Shown here piece by piece: positions 54,794 to 63,170 of a DNA stretch of 64,000 nucleotides. Origin of the DNA: Bradyrhizobium paxllaeri (GTDB lineage: Bacteria; Pseudomonadota; Alphaproteobacteria; Rhizobiales; Xanthobacteraceae); assembly GCF_001693515.2 (NCBI RefSeq), contig NZ_CP042968.1, forward strand, positions 7,162,501 through 7,226,500. Reading direction: 5' to 3'. Every line of letters begins with the position of its first letter. The stretch's first letter is position 1. The translations under genes and the position numbers were made by a program. The notes under the pieces were generated by a model that saw only the letters and a list, made by a program, of their open reading frames with translations, was not told where the DNA came from and ran no database searches.

Positions 54794-56059
54794 TCACAGC
54801 CAGGGCGCCGGCTTGTCCATCGCGATCAGATCCTCGACCTCGATGCGCGGGCGGACGATCGCGTACTGATCGTCCTTGACCAGGACTTCCGGCACCAGCG
54901 CGCGCGTATTGTAGAAGCCGGACTGCACCGCGCCGTAGGCACCGGCGGTCATGATCGCCAGCAGGTCGCCGGCTTTGGGCTCGGGCAGATTGCGGTCGAG
55001 CGCGAGATAGTCGCCGGTCTCGCAGACCGGCCCGACCACGTCGGCCGTAATCGTTCGCGCTTCCCTGGCCGGCTCGCGAACCGGCAGGATATCGTGATGG
55101 GCTTCATAGAGCGTGGGGCGGATCAAATCGTTCATCGCGGCGTCGATGATGACGAAATTCTTGGCCTCGCCCGGCTTCACATAGATCACGCGCGAGACCA
55201 GGATGCCGGCGTTGCCGACGATCATGCGTCCCGGCTCGAACATCAGCGTGCAGCCAAGATTATGCGTCACCCGCTTGACCATCGCGGCATAGGCGGACGG
55301 CAGCGGCGGCGCTTCGCGGTCGGCGTGGTAGGGAATACCGAGCCCACCGCCGAAATCGATATGCTCGATCTTGTGACCGTCGGAGCGCAGCGCGTGAACG
55401 AAATCGGACAGAATCCGGAACGCGGTTTCCATCTTGGAGAGATCGGTGATCTGGCTGCCGATATGCATGTCGGTGCCGGTCACCACGATCCCCGGCAGCT
55501 TCGCCGCGCGGGCATAGACCTCGCGGGCGCGTTCGATCGGAATGCCGAACTTGTTCTCGGACTTGCCGGTGGCGATCTTGGCGTGGGTGCCGGCATCGAC
55601 GTCAGGATTGACGCGCAGCGAAATCCGCGCGGTCTTTCCGGCCTCGACCGCGAGCCTCGACAGCAATTCCAGTTCGGGCTCGGACTCGACGTTGATGCAG
55701 AGAATGTCGGCCGCAAGCGCCGCGCGCAGCTCGGCCTCTGTCTTGCCAACACCGGAGAACAGAATCTTGTTGGGCGGAATCCCCGCCGCCAGCGCACGCT
55801 TCAACTCACCGCCGGAGACGACGTCGGCGCCGGCGCCAAGCTTCGCCAGCGTGCGCAGCACCGACTGGTTGGAGTTCGCCTTCATGGCGTAGCAGACCAG
55901 CGTCTTCTCGCCGGCAAAGGCCTCGGTGAAGACCCGGTAATGGCGCTCCAGCGTCGCGGTCGAATAGCAATAGAACGGCGTGCCGACGGCATCAGCCAGT
56001 TCGGACAGGTTGACGGCCTCGGCGTGCAGCACGCCGTTGCGATAGTCAAAATGGTTCAT
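54794..56059 (-). CDS. lysA: Diaminopimelate decarboxylase LysA
   Basis: A PLP enzyme of 421 residues that makes lysine from meso-diaminopimelate in the cytosol. The PLP lysine is Lys60 in CYAMKANSN. HIGSQI, GGGLGIPY, FEPGR and the second-subunit cysteine in GPVCETGD are all present. ATG at 56059 matches the family N terminus. It follows the LptM-like lipoprotein gene and argH on the same strand, an order seen in other Rhizobiales. Confidence 0.96.
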   Translation of the reverse strand: MNHFDYRNGVLHAEAVNLSELADAVGTPFYCYSTATLERHYRVFTEAFAGEKTLVCYAMKANSNQSVLRTLAKLGAGADVVSGGELKRALAAGIPPNKILFSGVGKTEAELRAALAADILCINVESEPELELLSRLAVEAGKTARISLRVNPDVDAGTHAKIATGKSENKFGIPIERAREVYARAAKLPGIVVTGTDMHIGSQITDLSKMETAFRILSDFVHALRSDGHKIEHIDFGGGLGIPYHADREAPPLPSAYAAMVKRVTHNLGCTLMFEPGRMIVGNAGILVSRVIYVKPGEAKNFVIIDAAMNDLIRPTLYEAHHDILPVREPAREARTITADVVGPVCETGDYLALDRNLPEPKAGDLLAIMTAGAYGAVQSGFYNTRALVPEVLVKDDQYAIVRPRIEVEDLIAMDKPAPWL

Positions 56060-56065
56060 GGCGCG

Positions 56066-56118
56066 CTCATAGCGTTTTCGAGCGAAGTGGATACCGGTTC
56101 GCGTCAAGAAAACGCGTC
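56066..56118. repeat. Dispersed repeat (GCGTTTTCGAGCGAAGTGGA type)
   Basis: GCGTTTTCGAGCGAAGTGGA is followed by ACCGGTTCGCGTCAAGAAAACGC; GCGTTTTC and GAAAACGC are inverted. Related partial sequences occur at about 33193-33215 (CGTTTTCACGCGAAGTGGAGTCC) and 60216-60235. This is a very common Bradyrhizobium element as I recall. Confidence 0.65.
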
Positions 56119-56130
56119 AAAAGCAAGACT

Positions 56131-56397
56131 CTAGTCCAGCAGCGGATCGAGAACGAATTTCTTCTTGCCGCCTTTGGGGGCGCTGGGGCCGGCGTCGGCT
56201 CCGTAGGTCGAATTGAACACGCCGGGCTGCGCCGCGCGCTCGGCTTCGGTATCGGACGTCGCCTGCGCCTGCGGCGCGGCCGCGGTCGGCGGCAGGTCGA
56301 GCCCGCCCTTGCGGCCGCAGCCTCCGAGCGCGAGCGCGGTCACGCTCAACAGGATGATGGCCCATCCCGACGATGACGGGCGGTAGTTACTGATCAC
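56131..56397 (-). CDS. lptM: LptM-like small lipoprotein
   Basis: A lipoprotein of 88 residues. GTG at 56397 follows GGAT and is the most likely start. The signal has a lipobox LGGC, followed by GRKGGLDLPP, the hallmark of LptM (YifL), which assists folding of the LptD LPS translocon in the outer membrane. The rest is disordered and ends in a basic KGGKKKF segment. Placement between argH and lysA matches other alphaproteobacteria. The function is by analogy to the enteric protein. Confidence 0.8.
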   Translation of the reverse strand: MISNYRPSSSGWAIILLSVTALALGGCGRKGGLDLPPTAAAPQAQATSDTEAERAAQPGVFNSTYGADAGPSAPKGGKKKFVLDPLLD

Positions 56398-56505
56398 GAC
56401 GAAATCCCCAATGCGCGCCGCACCATACAAAGATTGCCGTGGTCTGGCGAGTGCCGATCGGCCACTGACAACCATGAAATTGCAGCGAAATTTTTCTCTT
56501 CAGGC

Positions 56506-57897
56506 CTATTTTCGCTCTTTTTCCAGCCGTTTCAGCCAGGCCTTGGCCTGCGAAGCCACGTTCTTCGGCGCGGTGCCGCCATAGCTGGTCCGGCTCTTCA
56601 CGGACGCCTCCACCGACAGCACGCGCAAGGCGTCGGCGGTAATTTTCGGCTCGATCTCCTGCATCGCCTTCAGCGGCAGTTCGTGCAGCGCCACGCCCTG
56701 TTTCGACGCCAGGCCGACGATTCGTCCGGTGACATGGTGGGCGTCGCGGAACGGCATTTTCAGCGTCCGCACCAGCCAATCGGCCAGGTCGGTGGCGGTG
56801 GCGTAGCCCTCGCCGGCGGCGGCCTTCATCCGCGCCTCATCGGGCACGAGGTCGAGGACCATGCCGGTCATGGCGCGAATCGCGAGCGAGAGCGCGGAAA
56901 ACGCCTCCATCGCGCCCTGCTTGTCCTCCTGCATGTCCTTTTGATAGGCGAGCGGCAGGCCCTTCATCACGATCAGGAGAGCGTTAAGCGCGCCGATTAC
57001 CCGGCCGGTCTTGGCGCGCACCAGTTCGGCCGCATCCGGATTGCGCTTCTGCGGCATGATCGAGGAGCCGGTGGTGAACTTGTCCGAGAGCCGCACCAGG
57101 CCGACCAGCGGCGAGGTCCAGATCACGATTTCCTCGGCAAAGCGTGACATGTGCACGGCCGTGATCGACGCTGCAGAGAGCGTTTCGAGCACGAAATCGC
57201 GGTCCGAGACGGCATCAAGCGAATTGGCCATCGGGCGGTCGAAGCCGAGCGCCTCGGCGGTGGCGGCCCGATCGATCGGGAACGAGGTTCCGGCGAGCGC
57301 GGCGGCACCGAGCGGCGATTCGTTCAGCCGCTTGCGCGCATCGGCAAAGCGCCCGCGGTCGCGCGCGGCCATCTCGACATAGGCCAGCAGATGATGCCCG
57401 AAGGTGACGGGCTGGGCGGTCTGCAGATGGGTAAAGCCCGGCATCACGGTCGCGGCATGTTCCACGGCCCGCTCGGCCAGCGCCTGCTGGAAGGCGGCCA
57501 GCGCCGCGTCGGTCTCGTCGATCGTGTCGCGGACGTAGAGACGGAAATCGGTCGCGACCTGGTCGTTGCGCGAACGCGCAGTGTGGAGCCGGCCCGCGGC
57601 GGGCCCGATCAGTTCGGAGAGCCGGCTCTCGACGTTCATATGGATGTCTTCGAGCGCGCGCTTGAAGTCGAAGGCGCCTTTGCCGATTTCTGACAAAATC
57701 GTGTCTAGACCCTTGCCGATATTTTTCGCATCACCCGCGGTGATAATGCCTTGCGCCGCCAGCATCGCGGCGTGGGCCTTGGACGCGGCGATGTCCTGGG
57801 CATAGAGGTGACGGTCGACGTCGATCGAGACGTTGATTTCCTCCATGATCGCGTCGGGACGCTCGGTGAACCGGCCGCCCCACATCTTGTTGCTCAT
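56506..57897 (-). CDS. argH: Argininosuccinate lyase ArgH
   Basis: A cytosolic enzyme of 463 residues that splits argininosuccinate to arginine and fumarate. The fumarase-family signature [12 protein letters not shown] is present, as are [16 protein letters not shown] and [20 protein letters not shown] at 57897 gives the typical [11 protein letters not shown] terminus. It leads the argH, lptM, lysA set and diverges from tlpA. Confidence 0.97.
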   Translation of the reverse strand: MSNKMWGGRFTERPDAIMEEINVSIDVDRHLYAQDIAASKAHAAMLAAQGIITAGDAKNIGKGLDTILSEIGKGAFDFKRALEDIHMNVESRLSELIGPAAGRLHTARSRNDQVATDFRLYVRDTIDETDAALAAFQQALAERAVEHAATVMPGFTHLQTAQPVTFGHHLLAYVEMAARDRGRFADARKRLNESPLGAAALAGTSFPIDRAATAEALGFDRPMANSLDAVSDRDFVLETLSAASITAVHMSRFAEEIVIWTSPLVGLVRLSDKFTTGSSIMPQKRNPDAAELVRAKTGRVIGALNALLIVMKGLPLAYQKDMQEDKQGAMEAFSALSLAIRAMTGMVLDLVPDEARMKAAAGEGYATATDLADWLVRTLKMPFRDAHHVTGRIVGLASKQGVALHELPLKAMQEIEPKITADALRVLSVEASVKSRTSYGGTAPKNVASQAKAWLKRLEKERK

Positions 57898-58009
57898 GAC
57901 TTCCCGTGCCTTGCCATCTATATCGTCGAGAATTCGGCGAAACGCCGGGCCGGTTTCAGCCGTAACTCGACCGTAATCTTGCGCCCTGCATAGCCGTAAC
58001 TGATACAGG

Positions 58010-58696
58010 ATGACAAACGATATGCCCGAAATGCCCCCGCCCCGCCCGGCCAAGACACGCCGGATTCCGATCGCCATCGGCGCGGTGGTGGCTGCGGGTG
58101 TGATTGGAATAGGCCTGTTTTACGGGTTGGGGGGCTTCAAGCGCGCCAGCGGCGATCCTACCTGCGCGGGAGCGGTCGAACTGGCTCGCAAGATCGGGCC
58201 GCTGGCGCATGGCGAGGTGGCGGCGCTGACCATGGCAACGACCCCGCTGCGGCTCCCCGACCTCGCTTTCGATGACGCCGAGGGCAAGCCGAGGAAGCTG
58301 TCGGAATGGCGTGGCAAGACAGTGCTGGTAAATCTGTGGGCTACCTGGTGCGTGCCTTGCCGGAAAGAAATGCCGGCGCTGGAGAGCCTGCAGACCAAGC
58401 TCGGGGGCAAGGATTTCGAGGTGGTCGCCATCAACATCGACACCCGCGACGCCGAGAAACCGAAAAACTTCCTGAAAGAGGCCAATCTGACCCGGCTCGG
58501 CTATTTCGCCGACCAAAAAGCCAAGGTTTTTCAGGATCTTAAGAATGTAGGCAAGGCGCTGGGCATGCCGACTTCGGTGCTCATAGACGCCCAAGGCTGC
58601 GAGATCGCAACCCTTGCCGGCCCCGCCGAATGGGCCAGCGAGGACGCCATCAAGCTGATCAAGGCCGCCATGCAGCCGGTCAAGGCGGGGTCTTGA
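58010..58696 (+). CDS. tlpA: Membrane-anchored thioredoxin TlpA
   Basis: A protein of 228 residues, anchored by one N-terminal helix ([20 protein letters not shown], about 20-40), with a periplasmic thioredoxin domain holding the active site [18 protein letters not shown]. The downstream blocks AINIDTRD and [21 protein letters not shown] nearly match B. japonicum TlpA, which reduces ScoI and CoxB and is needed for cytochrome aa3 assembly. ATG at 58010 is in the divergent gap with argH. Confidence 0.95.
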   Translation: MTNDMPEMPPPRPAKTRRIPIAIGAVVAAGVIGIGLFYGLGGFKRASGDPTCAGAVELARKIGPLAHGEVAALTMATTPLRLPDLAFDDAEGKPRKLSEWRGKTVLVNLWATWCVPCRKEMPALESLQTKLGGKDFEVVAINIDTRDAEKPKNFLKEANLTRLGYFADQKAKVFQDLKNVGKALGMPTSVLIDAQGCEIATLAGPAEWASEDAIKLIKAAMQPVKAGS

Positions 58697-58703
58697 GAGA
58701 TCG

Positions 58704-58792
58704 GTAGGGTGGGCAAAGCGCAGCGTGCCCACCGGTCGGCCTGACCACATGCGATGGTGGGCACGGCGCGAGGGCGCCTTTGCCCACCCTAC
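58704..58792. repeat. GTAGGGTGGGC palindromic repeat, copy 2
   Basis: GGTAGGGTGGGCAAAGCG at the left and TTTGCCCACCCTAC at the right are inverted, with CGTGCCCACC and GGTGGGCACG inside. It lies between the convergent tlpA and YjfB-like genes. Confidence 0.9.
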
Positions 58793-58802
58793 AGATTAAT
58801 TC

Positions 58803-58991
58803 TCAGGCCGTAATATTGAGGTTGCCGCCGACGCCGGGGGCGAGATTGGCCGTCGAGGGCGTGCCCAGCAGCGTCTGCACCGCCATTTTCTCGGCATCCG
58901 CGTTCTGCTTGATGATCGAGGTCTGGATCTGCTGCTGCGTGCCCGCCGCCTGCATGCTCAGCATGCTCGAAACCATAGCCATCATATCCAT
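58803..58991 (-). CDS. YjfB-like small putative motility protein
   Basis: A protein of 62 residues starting at ATG 58991 with GAGGAG upstream. It is Met/Gln-rich and helical at the start (MDMMAMVSSMLSMQ) with IIKQNADAEKMAVQTLLG in the middle, matching the YjfB family (putative motility protein). The function is unknown. It is a single short gene flanked by two copies of the GTAGGGTGGGC repeat. Confidence 0.8.
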   Translation of the reverse strand: MDMMAMVSSMLSMQAAGTQQQIQTSIIKQNADAEKMAVQTLLGTPSTANLAPGVGGNLNITA

Positions 58992-59115
58992 AACGCAGCA
59001 CTCCTCAAACCTGAGGGCACCCTACCCCGGCACCGGTTAACGAAGTCTGGAGATGGGAGAAAAGTTAGCATGCGCGCGAATGCACGTCTGACGACACGCT
59101 GCGCGTGTTCCAAAA

Positions 59116-59202
59116 GTCGGGTGGGCAAAGCGAAGCGTGCCCACCATTTCAAGCGATATGTGTGGAGGCATGGTGGGCACGCTGCGCTTTGCCCACCCTA
59201 CG
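59116..59202. repeat. GTAGGGTGGGC palindromic repeat, copy 3
   Basis: GTCGGGTGGGCAAAGCGAAG at the left and GCGCTTTGCCCACCCTACG at the right are inverted, with AGCGTGCCCACCA and TGGTGGGCACGCT inside. It is about 320 bp from copy 2, in the gap between the 3-hydroxybutyryl-CoA dehydrogenase stop and the YjfB-like start. Confidence 0.9.
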
Positions 59203-59220
59203 GCACCGAAATCGCGGCTA

Positions 59221-60102
59221 TCAGCGCGTCGGAACCGGCTTGTCGCCGCGGTAATCGTAGAATCCGCGCTGCGTCTTGCGGCCGAGCCATCCGGCCTCGA
59301 CATATTTCACCAGCAGCGGGCACGGCCGGTATTTCGAATCCGCCAGCCCCTCGTGCAGCACCTGCATGATCGACAGGCAGGTATCGAGGCCGATGAAATC
59401 GGCCAGTTCCAGCGGACCCATCGGGTGATGCGCGCCGAGTTTCATGGCCGCATCGATCGCCTCGACGTTTCCGACGCCCTCATAGAGCGTGTAGATCGCC
59501 TCGTTGATCATCGGCAGCAGGATGCGATTGACGATGAAGGCCGGAAAATCCTCCGACACCGCGACCTGTTTGCCGACCTTGGCGACAAATTCCTTCGCGG
59601 TGTCGAAGGTGTTGTCGTCGGTGGCAATGCCGCGAATCAGCTCGACCAGCTCCATCTGCGGCACCGGATTCATGAAGTGAATGCCGATGAAGCGCTCAGG
59701 GCGATCGGTCGAGGCGGCGAGCCGGGTGATCGAGATCGACGAGGAGTTGGTGGCGACGATCGCCTCCGGCTTCAACACCGCGCAGAGCTCGTGAAATATC
59801 TTGCGCTTGACCTCTTCCTTCTCGACCGCGGTCTCGATCACGAGGTCGCAATCCGACAATCCGTCAAGCGTCTCGCTGGAGCTGATCCGCTCCAGCGCCT
59901 TTTTGCGCGCATCTTCGGTGATGGCCTGCTTGGCGATCTGGCGCGACAAATGGCCGTTGATGGTCGCCATCGCCGATTTCAGCCGTTCGTCGGAGACGTC
60001 GTTGAGCACCACGTCAAAACCAGCGAGTGCCGCCACCTGCGCGATCCCGTTGCCCATCTGGCCCGAACCGATCACGCCGACCTTCTTGATTGTCACCGCC
60101 AT
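59221..60102 (-). CDS. 3-hydroxybutyryl-CoA dehydrogenase
   Basis: An enzyme of 293 residues that oxidises 3-hydroxyacyl-CoA with NAD. GVIGSGQMGNGIA is the dinucleotide motif (about 8-20). ATNSSSIS and the catalytic region IHFMNPVPQMELVE (His, Glu) follow, and VNRILLPMINEA is in the C-terminal domain. ATG at 60102 follows GGTGGA; an extension to 60144 is less likely. It lies downstream of etfBA, which could accept electrons from the same beta-oxidation pathway. Confidence 0.92.
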   Translation of the reverse strand: MAVTIKKVGVIGSGQMGNGIAQVAALAGFDVVLNDVSDERLKSAMATINGHLSRQIAKQAITEDARKKALERISSSETLDGLSDCDLVIETAVEKEEVKRKIFHELCAVLKPEAIVATNSSSISITRLAASTDRPERFIGIHFMNPVPQMELVELIRGIATDDNTFDTAKEFVAKVGKQVAVSEDFPAFIVNRILLPMINEAIYTLYEGVGNVEAIDAAMKLGAHHPMGPLELADFIGLDTCLSIMQVLHEGLADSKYRPCPLLVKYVEAGWLGRKTQRGFYDYRGDKPVPTR

Positions 60103-60256
60103 CTTGTCATCCACCGGAACGGCGCGCATACCGCGCCTGTTCATCTCTAAACCTCAGTTACGATATCATCAGGCGCGAGGTTTCAGTCCCACCATTGGCA
60201 CGTATTCGTCACGCGAAGCTTAATCCACTTCGCCCGCAACCGCTTAAGGTAAATAT

Positions 60257-60317
60257 CGGCCGGACGTTGCGCGTCCGGCCGATTGGGATGACGTTTCCTT
60301 GAACCGTCATCCCAATC
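60257..60317. repeat. Two adjacent hairpins between etfA and the dehydrogenase gene
   Basis: CGGCCGGACG (60257-60266) pairs with CGTCCGGCCG (60272-60281), and GATTGGGATGACG (60281-60293) pairs with CGTCATCCCAATC (60305-60317). Both stems are perfect and lie back to back. They may end the etfBA transcript or form a repeat element. Confidence 0.75.
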
Positions 60318-60330
60318 TATCTTTCTGTTT

Positions 60331-60379
60331 GAGCATGATCTTTTCGGAAAACCGGTTTCCACTTTTCCGGATCATGCTC
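60331..60379. repeat. GAGCATGATC palindromic repeat downstream of etfA
   Basis: GAGCATGATC on the left and GATCATGCTC on the right are perfectly inverted, and TTTTCGGAAAACCGG with CCACTTTTCCGG lies inside. It sits 12 bp after the etfA stop and could act as its terminator. It looks like a multicopy Bradyrhizobium element, though only one copy is in the window. Confidence 0.75.
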
Positions 60380-60391
60380 TGGCCGTTTTTC

Positions 60392-61336
60392 TTACTTTCC
60401 GAGCTTGCCGAGCGCCTCGGTCAGCTCAGGAACCGCCTGATAGAGGTCCGCGACCAGGCCATAATCGGCAACCTGGAAGATCGGCGCATCTTCATCCTTG
60501 TTGATCGCAACGATCACCTTGGAATCCTTCATACCGGCGAGATGCTGAATCGCGCCGGAAATGCCGATCGCGACATAGAGTTCCGGGGCGACCACCTTGC
60601 CGGTCTGGCCGACCTGCCAGTCGTTCGGGGCATAACCGGCATCGACCGCGGCGCGCGAGGCGCCGACGCCGGCGCCGAGCTTGTCGGCGAGCGGCTCGAT
60701 ATATTTGGCAAAGTTCTCGCGGCTCTGCATCGCGCGGCCGCCCGAGACGATGATCTTGGCCGAGGTCAGTTCGGGACGATCGCTCTTGGCGACCTCCTCG
60801 CCGACGAAGCTGGAAAGGCCCGGATCGGCCGCGGCGGCGGCGTTCTCGACCGGTGCGCTGCCGCCGTCACCGGCCGCGGCAAAGGTCGAGGTCCGCACCG
60901 TGATGACCTTCTTGGCGTCCTTGGACTTCACCGTCTGGATCGCGTTGCCGGCATAGATCGGCCGCTCGAAAGTATCAGGCGAAACCACCTTGATGATCTC
61001 CGATACCTGCATCACGTCGAGCAGGGCCGCGACGCGCGGCATCACGTTCTTGAAGCGCGAGGTCGCGGGCGCGACGAAGGCGTCGTAGGACGGCGCCAGC
61101 GATACGATCAGCGCGGCCAGCGGTTCGGCGAGGTCATGGGCGTAGGCAGCGTTATCCGCCAGCAGCACCTTCTTGACGCCGGCGAGCTTGGAGGCGGCAT
61201 CGGCCGCGGCCTTGGCGTTTTCGCCAGCGACCAGCACATGCACGTCGGCGCCGAGGGCTGCGGCAGCCGTCAGCGTCTTGTTGGTCGCGTCCTTGATCGA
61301 CGCATTGTCGTGTTCGGCAATCAGCAGCGTCGTCAT
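60392..61336 (-). CDS. etfA: Electron transfer flavoprotein alpha subunit
   Basis: A protein of 314 residues, the FAD-binding subunit of the ETF heterodimer that carries electrons from acyl-CoA dehydrogenases to ETF-ubiquinone oxidoreductase. The C-terminal FAD domain has VSGGRAMQSRENF, QVGQTGKVVAPELYVAIGISG and AINKDEDAPIFQVADYG. The start ATG overlaps the etfB stop by 1 bp, so the two are coupled. Confidence 0.96.
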   Translation of the reverse strand: MTTLLIAEHDNASIKDATNKTLTAAAALGADVHVLVAGENAKAAADAASKLAGVKKVLLADNAAYAHDLAEPLAALIVSLAPSYDAFVAPATSRFKNVMPRVAALLDVMQVSEIIKVVSPDTFERPIYAGNAIQTVKSKDAKKVITVRTSTFAAAGDGGSAPVENAAAAADPGLSSFVGEEVAKSDRPELTSAKIIVSGGRAMQSRENFAKYIEPLADKLGAGVGASRAAVDAGYAPNDWQVGQTGKVVAPELYVAIGISGAIQHLAGMKDSKVIVAINKDEDAPIFQVADYGLVADLYQAVPELTEALGKLGK

Positions 61337-62085
61337 CAGAGAACCCCGGCTTCGGTCTTGAGTTTGGATACGAGCTCAGCGACGTCCTTGACCTTGACGC
61401 CTCCCTTGCGGCCGGGCGGCTCCGCCGTCTTCAGCACTTCGAGATGCGGCGTGAGATCGACGCCGTAATCGGACGCGTTCTTGTCGTCGATCGGCTTCTT
61501 CTTCGCCTTCATGATGTTGGGCAGGGACGCATAGCGCGGCTCGTTCAGGCGAAGGTCGGTGGTGACGATCGCCGGTCCCTTCAGCTGCACGGTCTGCAGG
61601 CCGCCGTCGACTTCGCGCGTCACCTTGAAGTCAGAACCTTCGACTTCGAGCTTGGAGGCGAACGTTGCCTGCGACCAGCCGAGCAGCGCGGCCAGCATCT
61701 GGCCGGTCTGGTTGCTGTCGTCGTCGATCGCCTGCTTGCCGAGAATGATGAGGCCGGGCTTCTCCGCGTCGGCCACGGCTTTCAGAATCTTCGCGACCGC
61801 GAGCGGCTCGACGTTGCCTTCGGCCTTGACCAGAATGCCGCGGTCGGCGCCCATCGCAAGCCCGGTCCGGATCGTCTCCGAGGCCTGCGCCGGGCCGATC
61901 GACACCACCACCACTTCGGTCGCCTTGCCGGCTTCCTTCAGGCGCAACGCTTCCTCGACGGCGATTTCGTCGAACGGATTCATCGACATCTTGACGTTGG
62001 CCAGTTCCACGCCCGTTCCGTCGCTCTTGACGCGGACCTTGACGTTGTAATCGACCACCCGCTTTACCGGCACAAGAACCTTCAT
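61336..62085 (-). CDS. etfB: Electron transfer flavoprotein beta subunit
   Basis: A protein of 249 residues, the AMP-binding beta subunit of ETF. It starts [19 protein letters not shown] and has [49 protein letters not shown] (quoted in part) and a C-terminal helix that wraps the alpha subunit. It precedes etfA with a 1-bp stop/start overlap. Upstream are the cobalamin adenosyltransferase and a small membrane protein on the same strand. Confidence 0.97.
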   Translation of the reverse strand: MKVLVPVKRVVDYNVKVRVKSDGTGVELANVKMSMNPFDEIAVEEALRLKEAGKATEVVVVSIGPAQASETIRTGLAMGADRGILVKAEGNVEPLAVAKILKAVADAEKPGLIILGKQAIDDDSNQTGQMLAALLGWSQATFASKLEVEGSDFKVTREVDGGLQTVQLKGPAIVTTDLRLNEPRYASLPNIMKAKKKPIDDKNASDYGVDLTPHLEVLKTAEPPGRKGGVKVKDVAELVSKLKTEAGVL

Positions 62086-62221
62086 CGATCCTCTTTCGCT
62101 TCAATTCTGGGGTTTATTGGCTCGCTATTAGCTAGCTATCGGCTTGGGCGCGGAACCTAAAGGTCCCGCTATCGGCGGTCAACGCGCGAAAGGCAAAAAT
62201 CGGCCCCGGATCAGGCCTACC

Positions 62222-62794
62222 TTAACGGTTCTGACCCGGCACCCACAACACGTCTCCAGCACCATTATCGTTCATGGCACGGCTGGCGACGAACAAAAAA
62301 TCCGACAGTCGGTTCATATACTGAATGGCGGCCGCGCTGACCGGCTCCTCGGGGTTGGCGGCGAGTTCCACCATGATCCGTTCCGCCCTGCGGCATATGG
62401 TGCGGGCGAGATGCAGGTATGCGGCCGCGGGGGTGCCGCCGGGCAGCACGAACGAGGTCAGGGGCGCGAGATGCTCGTTGAGCGCATCGATGTCGCGCTC
62501 GAGCCGTTCAACCTGGCTTGCCAGCATCCTCAGGCGCTCGGCCTTACCCTCGCGCGCGGGCACCGCGAGGTCGGCCCCGAGATCGAACAGGTCGTTCTGG
62601 ATCCGGCCCAGCATCGCATCGAGTTCGCTGAAATTGCCGAGATGCAGCCGCACCACGCCGATGGCGGCATTGGTTTCGTCCACGGTGCCGTAAGCACTGA
62701 TGCGCAGATCGTATTTCGGGCGGCGTTCACCGGTGCCGAGCGCGGTGGTGCCGTCGTCGCCGGTCTTGGTATAGATGCGGTTGAGCACGACCAT
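62222..62794 (-). CDS. PduO-type cob(I)yrinic acid a,c-diamide adenosyltransferase
   Basis: A cytosolic enzyme of 190 residues that adenosylates cob(I)alamin from ATP. The ATP-binding N terminus TKTGDDGTTALGTGERRPK and the helical core LGADLAV, FVLPGG, HLARTICRRAER and LNRLSD-like MNRLSDFLFV are family marks. Adenosylcobalamin would serve B12-dependent mutases. It lies 24 bp after the small twin-TM gene and upstream of etfBA. Confidence 0.94.
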   Translation of the reverse strand: MVVLNRIYTKTGDDGTTALGTGERRPKYDLRISAYGTVDETNAAIGVVRLHLGNFSELDAMLGRIQNDLFDLGADLAVPAREGKAERLRMLASQVERLERDIDALNEHLAPLTSFVLPGGTPAAAYLHLARTICRRAERIMVELAANPEEPVSAAAIQYMNRLSDFLFVASRAMNDNGAGDVLWVPGQNR

Positions 62795-62818
62795 CGGCCT
62801 GTCTCCCTTATCTCGCCT

Positions 62819-63013
62819 TTATCTGCCTATCGCCCAGACCACGACCATGGTGATGACGATGGCGACGAACTGCAGCAACACACGAAGCCGCATCAGATGC
62901 TGCGAACGGCTCGGCGGGCCGCCCCGCATCATGTTGATGAGGCCGAGCAGCAGCACGATAGCCACGGCCGCAACCGCGATGGGAAGGACGATCGAACTCA
63001 GAAAGGATGTCAT
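62819..63013 (-). CDS. Twin transmembrane helix small protein
   Basis: A protein of 64 residues. ATG at 63013 is the best start although no clear Shine-Dalgarno is seen. It has two hydrophobic helices (IVLPIAVAAVAIVLLLGLI and LLQFVAIVITMVVVWAIG) joined by a basic loop with MMRGGPPSRSQHLMR. This matches the conserved alphaproteobacterial twin-TM family, which is often next to the cobalamin adenosyltransferase gene. The function is unknown; a respiratory-chain-associated role is only a guess. Confidence 0.8.
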   Translation of the reverse strand: MTSFLSSIVLPIAVAAVAIVLLLGLINMMRGGPPSRSQHLMRLRVLLQFVAIVITMVVVWAIGR

Positions 63014-63170
63014 CGGCGCTACATAACACCGCGAACCGCCGACTTCCACACGTTGACAGCCCTCGCACAGCCCTCCTACAGCCGCTCGACGGTCTGGCCT
63101 TTAGTCCAGTAATATCAGATGCTAGCCCAAGTTTTGGGACCGCGTCGCCGCATCCTGATCGAGGTGAGAT

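Noticed and set aside
60299..61468. A 389-residue plus-strand frame
   Set aside because: Antisense to etfA and rich in Arg and Gly.
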